Both the position numbers and the translations under genes were made by a program. This document shows positions 36,459-44,800 of a stretch of 64,000 nucleotides of DNA, piece by piece. Origin of the DNA: Psychrobacter okhotskensis (GTDB taxonomy: Bacteria; Pseudomonadota; Gammaproteobacteria; Pseudomonadales; Moraxellaceae); NCBI RefSeq assembly GCF_013248965.1, contig NZ_JABRVQ010000021.1:1-64000 (forward strand). Reading direction: 5' to 3'. Below the pieces are notes generated by a model that saw only the letters and a list, made by a program, of their open reading frames with translations, was not told the origin of the DNA and did no database searches. How positions within the stretch are numbered: the first letter of the stretch is position 1; every line of letters starts with the position of its first letter.

Positions 36459-38117
36459 TTATATTTTCACTCCGACGGCTTTATTTGCAGCAGCTAAAGC
36501 CGCGACATTGGCGATAGGACGAGATTGACTGCCCTCAACCAAATGATTGGTCTTCGTCTGGGTATACAGCCCTTTGGCAAAGCGCGTACCGTCATCACGC
36601 TCAGTCAGCGTGTCGGTATAGTACCATTCACACTGACAAGCCTCTTCAGTGATATCGAGTAGCATATAGCCACGATCGGTCTGATTGTTGAACTTCTGAT
36701 GTGGATTTAGCTCAATGCCTGCTGTCTCAGGGAAAGGTAACGAGGTCAGCGCCGGACAGACGAACTCTACCGCTATTGAGCCCTCGCCTGTCGTTGGATT
36801 ATAACGGCTTGCATCAAACGGATCTTTGCATATATCAAAGGCAAAAGAGGCGTGATAATCGCCAGTTAATACGACGGTATTGTCGATACGATTGTCTTCG
36901 ATAAAGTCGAGCAAGCGAGTACGTGCGCTCGCATAGCCATTCCAGATATCGCCAGAGTTGGTCGCAAAAGTGCCTCTAAAGGGCGCTAGAATGACTTGTT
37001 GTCCCAGTATCTGCCATGTCGCTTTGCGGCGTTTGCCTTCTTTCATATTTAGATAGAGCCAGTTTTCTTGCTCAAGTCCCAACAGTTGACGTTCAGGCTC
37101 ATTGCTGGCTTTCGCATCGAGCTTTTCTCGACCAAATATACGCGTGTCTAGCATATTTAGATCAAACAACTTACCAAACTCAAAGCGTCGATAAATCCTC
37201 AGCTGGCTATCCAGTTCATTGCTGCTATCGTCACGAATGGGCATCCACTCGTGATAGGCGCGAACCGCTGACATTTTACGTTCTATATAGCTGCCTTTGC
37301 TTTCAGTATGGAATCCAGCACCACCTTTCCATGAGTTGTCTGCAATCTCATGATCGTCCCAAACGGCGATAAAGGGGTGTTGACGGTGGCATTCTTGCAA
37401 GTCAATATCAGTACGATAGCAGGCATAGCGACGACGATAATCTTCTAAGCTAATAATTTCGTTTTTGGGCTCTATCGGACGCTCTTCGATCAGTGACTGG
37501 TCACGATAAAAGCCTTCTGGATACTCGTAAATATAATCACCCAAATGCAGGACAGCTGATATATCTGCTTGCTTAGCGATATCTGCATAGCCATTAAAGT
37601 AGCCAAAGCCATAATTGGAGCAGGATACCACTGCCAAGCGCACGCGGTCTATTGCGCTCGCAGGCAAGTCTGGCTGTGGAATAGTGCGTGTGCGACCAGT
37701 AGGAGAGAGGTAGCCTAAGGCTTCAAAAATATAATAGTAGGTGGTGTCGGATTTTAGGGACTTGGCATCGACTTTGACGGTAAAATCAGACTCTGAAGTA
37801 GCCAACGCTCGGCCTTGAGTGACGATGTTTTTTAGCTCAGGATCGGTAGCCACCGTATAGCTGACAGGAATACTGGTAGCATTGATGCTACCGTCATTGG
37901 TGATGCGCGTCCAGAGTATTACTCTATCTTGTAAAGGGTCACCGCTGGCGATGCCATGTACAAAGGGTGATGCGCCTTGATAGCCCAAGTCGTCTACTTT
38001 ATCTAAGGTATTCGAGTTGGTGGAGTCATCGTCTGATGAGCAAGCACTTAGCTGGGTCAACAAAGTACCCGCCACCGTTACTTGACTACCTAGTTTTATA
38101 AACGCACGTCTTTTCAT
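36459..38117 (-). CDS. phoD: PhoD-type alkaline phosphatase/phosphodiesterase
   Basis: The protein has 552 residues. The N-terminus KRRAFIKLG fits a Tat signal, followed by a lipobox-like LSAC, so it is exported folded and perhaps lipid-anchored. The metallophosphatase body has VVSCSNYGFGYFNGY, LHLGDYIYEY, WDDHEIADNSWKGG and TGDYHASF, matching the Fe/Ca PhoD site. It would release phosphate from organic phosphomonoesters or diesters in the periplasm. The gene stands alone with no Pho-box confirmed. A good AGGAT ribosome binding site precedes the ATG. Confidence 0.93.
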   Translation of the reverse strand: MKRRAFIKLGSQVTVAGTLLTQLSACSSDDDSTNSNTLDKVDDLGYQGASPFVHGIASGDPLQDRVILWTRITNDGSINATSIPVSYTVATDPELKNIVTQGRALATSESDFTVKVDAKSLKSDTTYYYIFEALGYLSPTGRTRTIPQPDLPASAIDRVRLAVVSCSNYGFGYFNGYADIAKQADISAVLHLGDYIYEYPEGFYRDQSLIEERPIEPKNEIISLEDYRRRYACYRTDIDLQECHRQHPFIAVWDDHEIADNSWKGGAGFHTESKGSYIERKMSAVRAYHEWMPIRDDSSNELDSQLRIYRRFEFGKLFDLNMLDTRIFGREKLDAKASNEPERQLLGLEQENWLYLNMKEGKRRKATWQILGQQVILAPFRGTFATNSGDIWNGYASARTRLLDFIEDNRIDNTVVLTGDYHASFAFDICKDPFDASRYNPTTGEGSIAVEFVCPALTSLPFPETAGIELNPHQKFNNQTDRGYMLLDITEEACQCEWYYTDTLTERDDGTRFAKGLYTQTKTNHLVEGSQSRPIANVAALAAANKAVGVKI

Positions 38118-38274
38118 CTATCATCCTTGATATCTGTTAAAAGTAATGACCATTTAAAGTCAGCTTAAAATAACTAGGATAACAGCAATTCAGCTAAAAG
38201 TACTGCTAATAGTCGACTGATTTTGACAACTTATCCGATTTATATAAGGCTGGCTATATTTTAATAATCTATAT

Positions 38275-38308
38275 AAATAAGCTGAGTTAAGCAATCGCTA
38301 ACCCAGCT
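38275..38308 (-). terminator. Possible terminator of the 129-aa lipoprotein gene
   Basis: AAGCTGGGTTAG and the roughly complementary TTAACTCAGCTT form a stem just past the stop on the minus strand, without a strong T run. Confidence 0.5.
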
Positions 38309-38341
38309 TATGTTAGCTCCAAAAATACAAAGCGTTTTAAT

Positions 38342-38731
38342 TTATTTGGTGAAATTTGCATAACAGGTTTGTAGAGATTTGGCGACGACTCTGGTCACCA
38401 ACTGTGTGCGGTATTGGGTGTCTATCGCTGCATTACCCAATTCAACAAGGGTCACTTGCTGCGGTGCTTGCTCACTGACACAGCCACAGACATTGCTTTT
38501 TATCGCTTCTTCTTGTGTTTCAGTCATGGCTACACTGGCAATGCGCCAGGCACTTTGTTTTTCGATCTGACTACGGCACTGATTATCAACTGCTGCTTTA
38601 AATACGTTCATACCGATATTATTTGCTGTACCAATCGCATTGCCAGCATTAGTATTCATACCGTCAGTCGTTGTGCAACCCGCTAGGGCGAAGGTAGCAA
38701 GCATAGCCGTTGAAATTAAGATTTTTTTCAT
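38342..38731 (-). CDS. Small lipoprotein of unknown function
   Basis: The protein has 129 residues with a lipoprotein signal peptide ending LAGC (Cys19). The mature part is helical with Cys residues in DNQCRSQIEK and NVCGCVSE and one near the C-terminus, possibly disulphide-bonded. I recognise no domain. A strong AAGGAC ribosome binding site precedes the ATG. Confidence 0.8.
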   Translation of the reverse strand: MKKILISTAMLATFALAGCTTTDGMNTNAGNAIGTANNIGMNVFKAAVDNQCRSQIEKQSAWRIASVAMTETQEEAIKSNVCGCVSEQAPQQVTLVELGNAAIDTQYRTQLVTRVVAKSLQTCYANFTK

Positions 38732-39065
38732 GGGTTAGTCCTTTAAGGTCTTGATTGATTTTAAAGTGTCTGTTTGATAAAACTGACATTGGTAGCAAGG
38801 GATAATCGCTAGGCGAAACGTGTTTTGTCCAAGCAGGTCGTATATTATCAGCAAAACTTATCAATGACACCATCAACCATTATCTTAAACCTCACCTTAC
38901 CTCTGACTTGCGTGGTTTTTATAAATATTCACCAATTCTTTAAAATAATAAATGGTTTAAATAGCTAATCTGGATAGGTTTTATTTTTAAATAACCGTTC
39001 ATTACTATATCTTGTCCTGAAGTTTTGGGTATGATTAACAATAATTGGCTGCTACGGGTAATCCT
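38732..39065. promoter_or_regulatory. Divergent gap
   Basis: This 334 bp AT-rich stretch separates the lipoprotein gene from the divergent secreted-protein gene. I see no ORF or strong structure; promoters for both genes are presumed here. Confidence 0.4.
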
Positions 39066-40070
39066 ATGTTATTACGCCTATCTGTATTATATATGCTCTC
39101 TATAAGTGCGGTTTCGTTTACTCATGCCGCTGATGTGGTATTGCCGGATTCATTGATTGTGGACTTAGTAGAGCAGCATTGCTCGTCCCCACAACCAAAT
39201 CCTGAGGTAAATAAGGCAACTAAGGCAAGTCTTGACCTTGAGTATGATTGCTCCGATAAGTATGACGATGCCGATGGCACTGAGCAAAGCATGGATTATA
39301 GTCTGCGCTTATTGTCTTTGATGACGCAAGATTTTAACCGCGATGGGGTTGAGGATGTAGTAGTAGAAATTGAGTCTTCCGGCCCTTTGGGTGGCAGTGC
39401 AACGACCAACAGTGCGGTGCATTATCTGCTCTTAGATAAGAATAATCGCGTTATTAACGAACATGAAGTGCTACTGTACGCGCCGTTTAGTGAACATATC
39501 GTCGAGTACGAGGTGAAGGGCAATCGCATACATTATGCAGCTGTGCCTAACTATCGCTCACATCCTGAGGCTTATGACAATGGTGAGCTGATAGAGCCAA
39601 CGATAAGTTTCGATATTAATTGGATAAAAGGCGTTCCAATAAGCACGTATTATCGGGACAACTGCCAATTGTCAGAAGAAACGGATAAGCGGATATTTGC
39701 CAATGCACCTAGTGTGAAGCGCATTGCTACCATTGATATTCATGACTATACCCAGCTGGTCGAAGAAAAACTGCATATAAATAATATGCAAGTGTCCGCC
39801 GAACTGGGTGGCTGCGATACCAAAAGTGTGCGCTTTAGCATTCAGCCGAGTGCAGGACACAACTTGCCAGTTTTAGCAGATATTTTGCAAACCTTGATTC
39901 CAGTGACGTCTCAGCATAAGCCACTTAGAGAATTATTAAAAATGGATCAACAATCGCAAATTGTATTTGGCGAGGTAATGAGCTTGTCAGACAATTGGTC
40001 GGGGCAGGTACATATCGAGCGCGGTTTTGAGAATGCCAGTGTGATAATCAACATAGCGGAACAAGATTAG
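39066..40070 (+). CDS. Secreted protein of unknown function
   Basis: The protein has 334 residues from the ATG at 39066, preceded by a GGGTAA site; an upstream non-ATG start at 39045 would only lengthen the signal peptide. The signal peptide ends FTHA before ADVVLP. A calcium-loop-like DFNRDGVEDVVVEI at about residue 98 resembles FG-GAP/VCBS-type repeats, followed by SSGPLGGSATTNSAVHYLL. The C-terminal half is featureless. It is probably periplasmic; I do not recognise the family. Confidence 0.7.
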   Translation: MLLRLSVLYMLSISAVSFTHAADVVLPDSLIVDLVEQHCSSPQPNPEVNKATKASLDLEYDCSDKYDDADGTEQSMDYSLRLLSLMTQDFNRDGVEDVVVEIESSGPLGGSATTNSAVHYLLLDKNNRVINEHEVLLYAPFSEHIVEYEVKGNRIHYAAVPNYRSHPEAYDNGELIEPTISFDINWIKGVPISTYYRDNCQLSEETDKRIFANAPSVKRIATIDIHDYTQLVEEKLHINNMQVSAELGGCDTKSVRFSIQPSAGHNLPVLADILQTLIPVTSQHKPLRELLKMDQQSQIVFGEVMSLSDNWSGQVHIERGFENASVIINIAEQD

Positions 40071-40132
40071 GGATATCGTCGTTTAAAGTGAAAAAATACC
40101 GAATGCATTTATAACAGTATCAACAAATACAA

Positions 40133-40167
40133 AAAACCCGCTAAGGCAATAAGTCTTAGCGGGTTTA
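40133..40167. terminator. Bidirectional terminator
   Basis: AAACCCGCTAAG pairs with CTTAGCGGGTTT between the convergent secreted-protein and 171-aa genes. Confidence 0.88.
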
Positions 40168-40200
40168 TTTTATAAAGCTATTTTCTATTGTTTAATAGCG

Positions 40201-40716
40201 TTAGACATTCTTACCGTGTTGCTTTTGCTGAATGTCTTTTGCAAGCTTGTAGCACTCATTGATATGGTCATTGGCGATTTTTTTGAAAATCATATAGCCC
40301 ATGGTGGCTGCAACCATTTGACCACCCAGCGGGATGAACTTCGTCACTTGCTTGGCAGCGATACGACCACCGAAACCTTGTACCGTCTTTTTGACGATAC
40401 CGCGTGTCGCCATTAAGCCTGCAAAATCGACAGTACGATCTTTCAGCGCGCCCCAGTGAATCGCGCGCGACTCTAGATCAACTGCTGATTGACGGCCTTC
40501 AATCAAACCAAAGCGTTCACTGATTTCTGGCAATAGCTGAGTAAGCATGCCTGCATCCACAGCGACATCAAAGAAGGGTACAGGAACGATGGCGACACCA
40601 GCAGAATATTTGGCACGTTTTTTGACCAGCTTTTGGCAGTCTTTCTTTACTTTTTCCAAGTCTAAGCTAGGATCGATGGTATTTGGTAGTTTTTCAGCCA
40701 GTGGTGTGGTTTTCAT
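40201..40716 (-). CDS. Membrane-associated hypothetical protein (DUF697-like)
   Basis: The protein has 171 residues. Two moderately hydrophobic segments (SAGVAIVPVPFFDVAVDAG and FIPLGGQMVAATMGYMIFKK) resemble the glycine/proline-containing hairpins of DUF697/YcjF-type proteins, where a P.P..D motif follows a short helix. A charged N-terminus and C-terminus flank them. Function is unknown. A strong AAGGAT ribosome binding site precedes the ATG. The family assignment is tentative. Confidence 0.55.
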   Translation of the reverse strand: MKTTPLAEKLPNTIDPSLDLEKVKKDCQKLVKKRAKYSAGVAIVPVPFFDVAVDAGMLTQLLPEISERFGLIEGRQSAVDLESRAIHWGALKDRTVDFAGLMATRGIVKKTVQGFGGRIAAKQVTKFIPLGGQMVAATMGYMIFKKIANDHINECYKLAKDIQQKQHGKNV

Positions 40717-40847
40717 AACGCATCCTTATAAATAGTTAAAATAAAAAAATCAGATTAAAAGTCTCAATAGATAACAAGTCTCTCAGTTGGTTACTATTTT
40801 ATGGATTTATAAGCGGCATACAATCATTGCTTTGTAGCAAAATGCAG

Positions 40848-40875
40848 AAAAATACGGTCACTATGCACCGTTTTT
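40848..40875. terminator. Terminator-like hairpin upstream of recJ
   Basis: AAAAATACGGT is matched by ACCGTTTTT, giving a stem with flanking A and T runs on both strands. No gene ends here, so it may terminate a small RNA. Confidence 0.45.
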
Positions 40876-40918
40876 GTAAATGCGCAGTTATGTGCGCTAG
40901 ACAGGTAAGCATGGATAA

Positions 40919-40985
40919 CTTGGTTTATGCAGGCAGTAGAGTATGATTTATTGCAATGTAATGCAATAAAAAATGATAAACCAAG
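40919..40985. repeat. Nested hairpin upstream of recJ
   Basis: The perfect 10 bp outer stem CTTGGTTTAT/ATAAACCAAG encloses a perfect 8 bp inner repeat TTATTGCA/TGCAATAA (40948-40969). This could be a leader structure, a small RNA or an operator. Confidence 0.6.
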
Positions 40986-41036
40986 CCGCTAAATTTTATC
41001 ATTGTGACCCTCTGCCAAAGCCAGTAGAATAGCACC

Positions 41037-42860
41037 ATGCTAAATTTAACCCCCCGTTATACCAGCACTCGCACTGACGAGCTGCCCACCGCGTTGCAAC
41101 CACTTGCCGCCCAATCATTAACGCTCGCTCGCTTGTATGCCGCTCGCGGTATTACCCAGCCTGATGAGCTTGAGACTGGGCTTTCTGGTCTTCTGCCCGC
41201 TGAGATGTTGCACGGTGTCACTGAGGCGGTGCGGCTATTAGATGTCGCTATTGATAGGGGTCAGCGTATCCTAATCGTTGGTGATTTTGATTGTGATGGC
41301 GCGACCAGTACCGCGCTGATGATGCGTGCACTCACGAAAATGGGTGCAGTCGTCGATTTTTTAGTACCTGATCGCTTTAAGTACGGCTATGGTTTGACGC
41401 CAGAAATTGTCGAATTAGGCATTAAGACGTATCAGCCAGAGTTGATCGTCACAGTAGATAATGGTATCTCAAGTCATGAAGGCGTGGCGCGTGCGCAGGC
41501 CGACGGCATCACTGTCATCATTACGGATCATCATCTGACGACCAAAGAGACACCACCTGCAGAAGCGGTGGTCAATCCCAATCAACTCGATTGCAGTTTT
41601 ACTAGTAAAGCGCTCGTAGGGGTCGGTGTGGCTTTTTATGTGCTCGGACGTTTAGCCAAGCTGCGCCGTGAAGCCAATAAATCTACCGTGCAAGTCAGCC
41701 AATATTTGGATTTGGTGGCGCTCGGAACGATTGCGGACGTTGGAGTGCTTGATAAGAACAATCGCATCTTGGTGCATCATGGACTGACGGCTATCCGCCA
41801 AGGGCGCTGCTGTCTGGGTATCTTGGCATTGCTTGAGCAAGCGGGCCGTGATCCCAAAAAAATGCAGGCGCAAGATTTTGGTTTTGTGTTAGGACCTCGT
41901 ATCAATGCTGCCGGACGTATGGACAATATGCGCATTGGTATCGAGTGTTTATTGACCGAAGACTGGAGTACGGCGCAGCGCTTGGCGCAAGAGCTTGAGC
42001 AGCTAAACCGTACCCGTCGTCACGTAGAAGGCGAGATGCGCGCGCAAGCAGATAATATTGTGCAAGCATTAGCTACTGTTGCAAATGAAAACGATGAGAA
42101 TACTGCTACTGACGAGAGCGATGAAATCCTTATTCAGTCTAAAACTGATAAAGAGACTGTGAATAATCAAACCCGCAGCATTGTTTTATATCAAGATGAC
42201 TGGCATCAAGGCGTTATCGGTATCGTCGCTGGACGTTTGAAAGAAAGTCATTATTTGCCCAGTATCGTTTTTGCACCAGCAGATACAGAGCGTACAGGTG
42301 ACGACGATGCCATTAAAGGTTCGGCGCGGTCTATCGCTGGCGTGCATATTCGTGATGCGATTGAGCAAGTTGCTGAACGCTATCCTGATCTAATCAGCCA
42401 TTTCGGTGGTCATGCGATGGCTGCTGGGCTAACCTTGAAGCGTCGCAACTTTGACGCCTTCGTGACGGCTTTCGATGCTGTTATGGCAGAGATGGAGGAT
42501 GAGGTTTTTGCCGAGCAAAAATTCACCGATGGCCCCTTGCAAGCAGGCGACTTTAGCTTATGGTTTGCTGAGCATTTGGCCAATGCCAGTATTTGGGGTC
42601 ATGGCTTTGCACCGCCGATATTTGATGGGGTGTTCGAAGTATTGAGCTTTAAGATACTAAAGGACAAGCACCTCAAATTATCACTGCGTTATCCTGATGT
42701 GCAGTATCCGATTGAAGCGATTTATTTTAACTTCGATAGCGAGGTATGGGATTATCGTGCCGAAAAAGTGCACGTATTGTTTCAGCTAGACATCAACGAG
42801 TGGAACGGCAAACAAAGCTTACAGCTGATGGTAAGGGATTTAGCTGTGGTCAGTGAATAA
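41037..42860 (+). CDS. recJ: Single-stranded-DNA exonuclease RecJ
   Basis: The protein has 607 residues, full length. DHH-phosphoesterase motifs are intact: VGDFDCDGATSTALM, VTVDNGISSHEG, ITDHHLTTKE, GVGVAFYV and HFGGHAMAAGL (DHHA1), followed by an OB domain. RecJ digests ssDNA 5' to 3' in recombination and mismatch repair. A charged, Asp/Glu/Thr-rich insertion of about 30 residues (near 340-370) between the DHH and DHHA1 domains is unusual. The ribosome binding site is weak. Confidence 0.97.
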   Translation: MLNLTPRYTSTRTDELPTALQPLAAQSLTLARLYAARGITQPDELETGLSGLLPAEMLHGVTEAVRLLDVAIDRGQRILIVGDFDCDGATSTALMMRALTKMGAVVDFLVPDRFKYGYGLTPEIVELGIKTYQPELIVTVDNGISSHEGVARAQADGITVIITDHHLTTKETPPAEAVVNPNQLDCSFTSKALVGVGVAFYVLGRLAKLRREANKSTVQVSQYLDLVALGTIADVGVLDKNNRILVHHGLTAIRQGRCCLGILALLEQAGRDPKKMQAQDFGFVLGPRINAAGRMDNMRIGIECLLTEDWSTAQRLAQELEQLNRTRRHVEGEMRAQADNIVQALATVANENDENTATDESDEILIQSKTDKETVNNQTRSIVLYQDDWHQGVIGIVAGRLKESHYLPSIVFAPADTERTGDDDAIKGSARSIAGVHIRDAIEQVAERYPDLISHFGGHAMAAGLTLKRRNFDAFVTAFDAVMAEMEDEVFAEQKFTDGPLQAGDFSLWFAEHLANASIWGHGFAPPIFDGVFEVLSFKILKDKHLKLSLRYPDVQYPIEAIYFNFDSEVWDYRAEKVHVLFQLDINEWNGKQSLQLMVRDLAVVSE

Positions 42861-42901
42861 GCATATTGCTTTATTATAAGACTACGAATAGACAATAATA
42901 A

Positions 42902-42935
42902 GGCGTCAACTGAGTTTAAAGTTGACGCTTTTTTA
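42902..42935 (+). terminator. Terminator of recJ
   Basis: GCGTCAAC pairs with GTTGACGC, followed by a T run. Confidence 0.85.
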
Positions 42936-42949
42936 ATATTTGCATTCTA

Positions 42950-43109
42950 GGGCGTGTCTTCATTTCAGAAATGGCGATAAAAATGAGATAAATTGCCGTC
43001 AAACAAGAAAAATAGCGTAGATAATATCGGGATATTAACAAGCTATTTGACGATATTTACCCATTTTTAGCCCATTTAGATGACTATCGAGTGAATTGAA
43101 GACACGCCC
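42950..43109. mobile_element. MITE family A, copy 1
   Basis: A 160 bp element begins GGGCGTGTCTTCA and ends with its reverse complement, and is flanked by TA on both sides. The two halves are complementary over most of their length (AAATGG..TAAAAATG..GTCAAA blocks), so the whole can fold into a hairpin. It shares at least 80% of its sequence by eye with copies at 55929 and 61919. It has no coding capacity, so it depends on a transposase elsewhere. Confidence 0.85.
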
Positions 43110-43115
43110 TAGGGT

Positions 43116-43781
43116 TTAGTATTTCCATTCAAGAGCAGGAAACTGCCAATCGTAGCGAATGGCGAGCATTCTTATCGTAAAAATCGTCATCATGGCAGAG
43201 ATGTCAGCAACCCAATCAGTCACGCCTAGGTTGTGCAGGGCAAAGTAGAGAATGCCGCCCGTTAAAGCCGCCGTGATATAAATCTCTTGCTGCAATACCA
43301 GCGGAATCTCGTTGCAGATCATATCGCGGATGATACCGCCGACAATAATCGTAATCACCCCAAGTAATAATGCCACGGGTACATTGGTGCCCATGCTATC
43401 AGCAACCTTGATACCAATTAGGGTAAAGGCAGACAGACCGATGGTATCGGAGAGCTTGAGGAATCTATCGACGCGCCTTGAGTTGGGATGAAAAAATATT
43501 TGCGTCGCTAATGAGCAGAAGGTAATAACGGTCAGATAGCTCATATCTACCATCCAAAACAGCGGATGACGATCCAAAATCACATCACGGACGGTGCCGC
43601 CGCCGATAGCAGTGACGATCGACACCAATAAACAGCCAAAGACGTCGAACTTTTTATGTTTTGCCAGTATCGTCCCTGAAATACTACAGGCCACAATGCC
43701 AATCATGTCAAACAAGTAGAGCAAAGAACGCGGGTCGAACGTCGTGATCAGTTCCGTAGGATCCAATGCGATAGTCAACAT
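43116..43781 (-). CDS. UPF0126/TRIC-type membrane protein, copy 1
   Basis: The protein has 221 residues and about seven transmembrane helices in two repeats. The glycine-rich family block TAIGGGTVRDVILDRHPLFW is present, with a second GGIIRDMICNEIPLVLQQEIY. UPF0126 proteins are distant prokaryotic relatives of TRIC cation channels; E. coli relatives have been proposed to move glycine or ions. The substrate here is unknown. A paralogue lies 368 bp upstream on the same strand, beyond an inserted palindromic element. Confidence 0.85.
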   Translation of the reverse strand: MLTIALDPTELITTFDPRSLLYLFDMIGIVACSISGTILAKHKKFDVFGCLLVSIVTAIGGGTVRDVILDRHPLFWMVDMSYLTVITFCSLATQIFFHPNSRRVDRFLKLSDTIGLSAFTLIGIKVADSMGTNVPVALLLGVITIIVGGIIRDMICNEIPLVLQQEIYITAALTGGILYFALHNLGVTDWVADISAMMTIFTIRMLAIRYDWQFPALEWKY

Positions 43782-43831
43782 GAGCGAGTCTCAGTAAGTT
43801 TTTATGATAATTATATAATCATTGTAAATCA

Positions 43832-44108
43832 GGGTCTGTTGAACATTCAAATATTAGGACTGCTGATTGCTAAAATCGTCCCAAACCTTTTATCAAATCA
43901 GGCGTAAACCGACGATAATGTCGAGACCTTAGCTAGGTTTACAACAACGTTTGGGGTGATTTTAGTACCAGACTTTCAGGGCAGGGCTATTTTTTGCCAA
44001 TACATGGCGAAATTATCTAACCTAGAATGACTAGGCCTCAAAAATTTCACTGCGTATTGTCTAAAAAATAGCCACTGCCAGTGCCACATTTGAATGTTCA
44101 ACAGACCC
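43832..44108. mobile_element. Palindromic MITE-like element, family B
   Basis: A 277 bp element has 21 bp perfect terminal inverted repeats, beginning GGGTCTGTTGAACATTCAA and ending with the reverse complement. Inside are two further inverted repeats: CTAAAATCGTCCCAAAC with GTTTGGGGTGATTTTAG, and GGCTATTTTTTG with TAAAAAATAGCC, giving nested hairpins. A CA dinucleotide flanks both ends. It has no coding capacity and differs in sequence from family A. It separates the two UPF0126 paralogues. Confidence 0.8.
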
Positions 44109-44149
44109 CAATACAACAGCGCTTACTTTTTAAACCCTATAAACTGGTC

Positions 44150-44785
44150 TTATTTAACCAAGCGAATAGAAGGAAGATGCCAATCAAAGCGCAGCGCTAA
44201 CATACGCACCGCAAAGATAACGCCTAGCATCACGAATTCATTTAATCCAGCATCCATGCCCAAACTGTCAAGCAGCAGATAAGTGACCGAGCCTGCGATA
44301 CTGGCAGAGATATAAATCTCGCGCTGCAGCACCAACGGTATCTCATTACAAATAATATCACGCAGCATACCGCCAATAATGGCTGTCCAAACGCCCATCA
44401 TAATGGCAATCACTGGTGACATACCTTGGGTCAATGCTATCTTAAAACCGATGACACTAAAGGCTGCTAGCCCAATGGCATCGAAGAGTTTGAGGGCGTT
44501 ATCAATCTTATGATAGAGATGAAAAAAGATTTGCAGGACAAGGGAGGTGATAGTGATGACAATCACATAGTTGAGATCGGACATCCAAAATAGCGGATGG
44601 CGATCTAGCGCCATATCACGTAGCGTACCACCGCCAATGGCATTGACCATTGAAACTAAGATACAGCCAGCAATATCAAAGCCTTTATGCTGAGCGAGCA
44701 AAGTACCGGCGATAGCACAAGCAATCACGCCAACCATATCGAGCAAATACAGCAGAATATCAGGAAAAATAAAATTATTCATCAT
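44150..44785 (-). CDS. UPF0126/TRIC-type membrane protein, copy 2
   Basis: The protein has 211 residues, with the same two-repeat layout as the copy at 43116 (NAIGGGTLRDMALDRHPLFW; GGMLRDIICNEIPLVLQREIY). It follows the DMT transporter gene by 15 bp, so the two are probably co-transcribed. Copies 1 and 2 look like an old tandem duplication. The substrate is unknown. Confidence 0.85.
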   Translation of the reverse strand: MMNNFIFPDILLYLLDMVGVIACAIAGTLLAQHKGFDIAGCILVSMVNAIGGGTLRDMALDRHPLFWMSDLNYVIVITITSLVLQIFFHLYHKIDNALKLFDAIGLAAFSVIGFKIALTQGMSPVIAIMMGVWTAIIGGMLRDIICNEIPLVLQREIYISASIAGSVTYLLLDSLGMDAGLNEFVMLGVIFAVRMLALRFDWHLPSIRLVK

Positions 44786-44800
44786 AGCGTTATTTCGGTC

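Larger units (their letters stand above)
40717..41036. promoter_or_regulatory. Structured recJ upstream region
   Basis: This 320 bp gap holds a terminator-like hairpin (40848-40875) and a nested hairpin (40919-40985), described separately. No protein-coding gene is seen. Confidence 0.5.
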
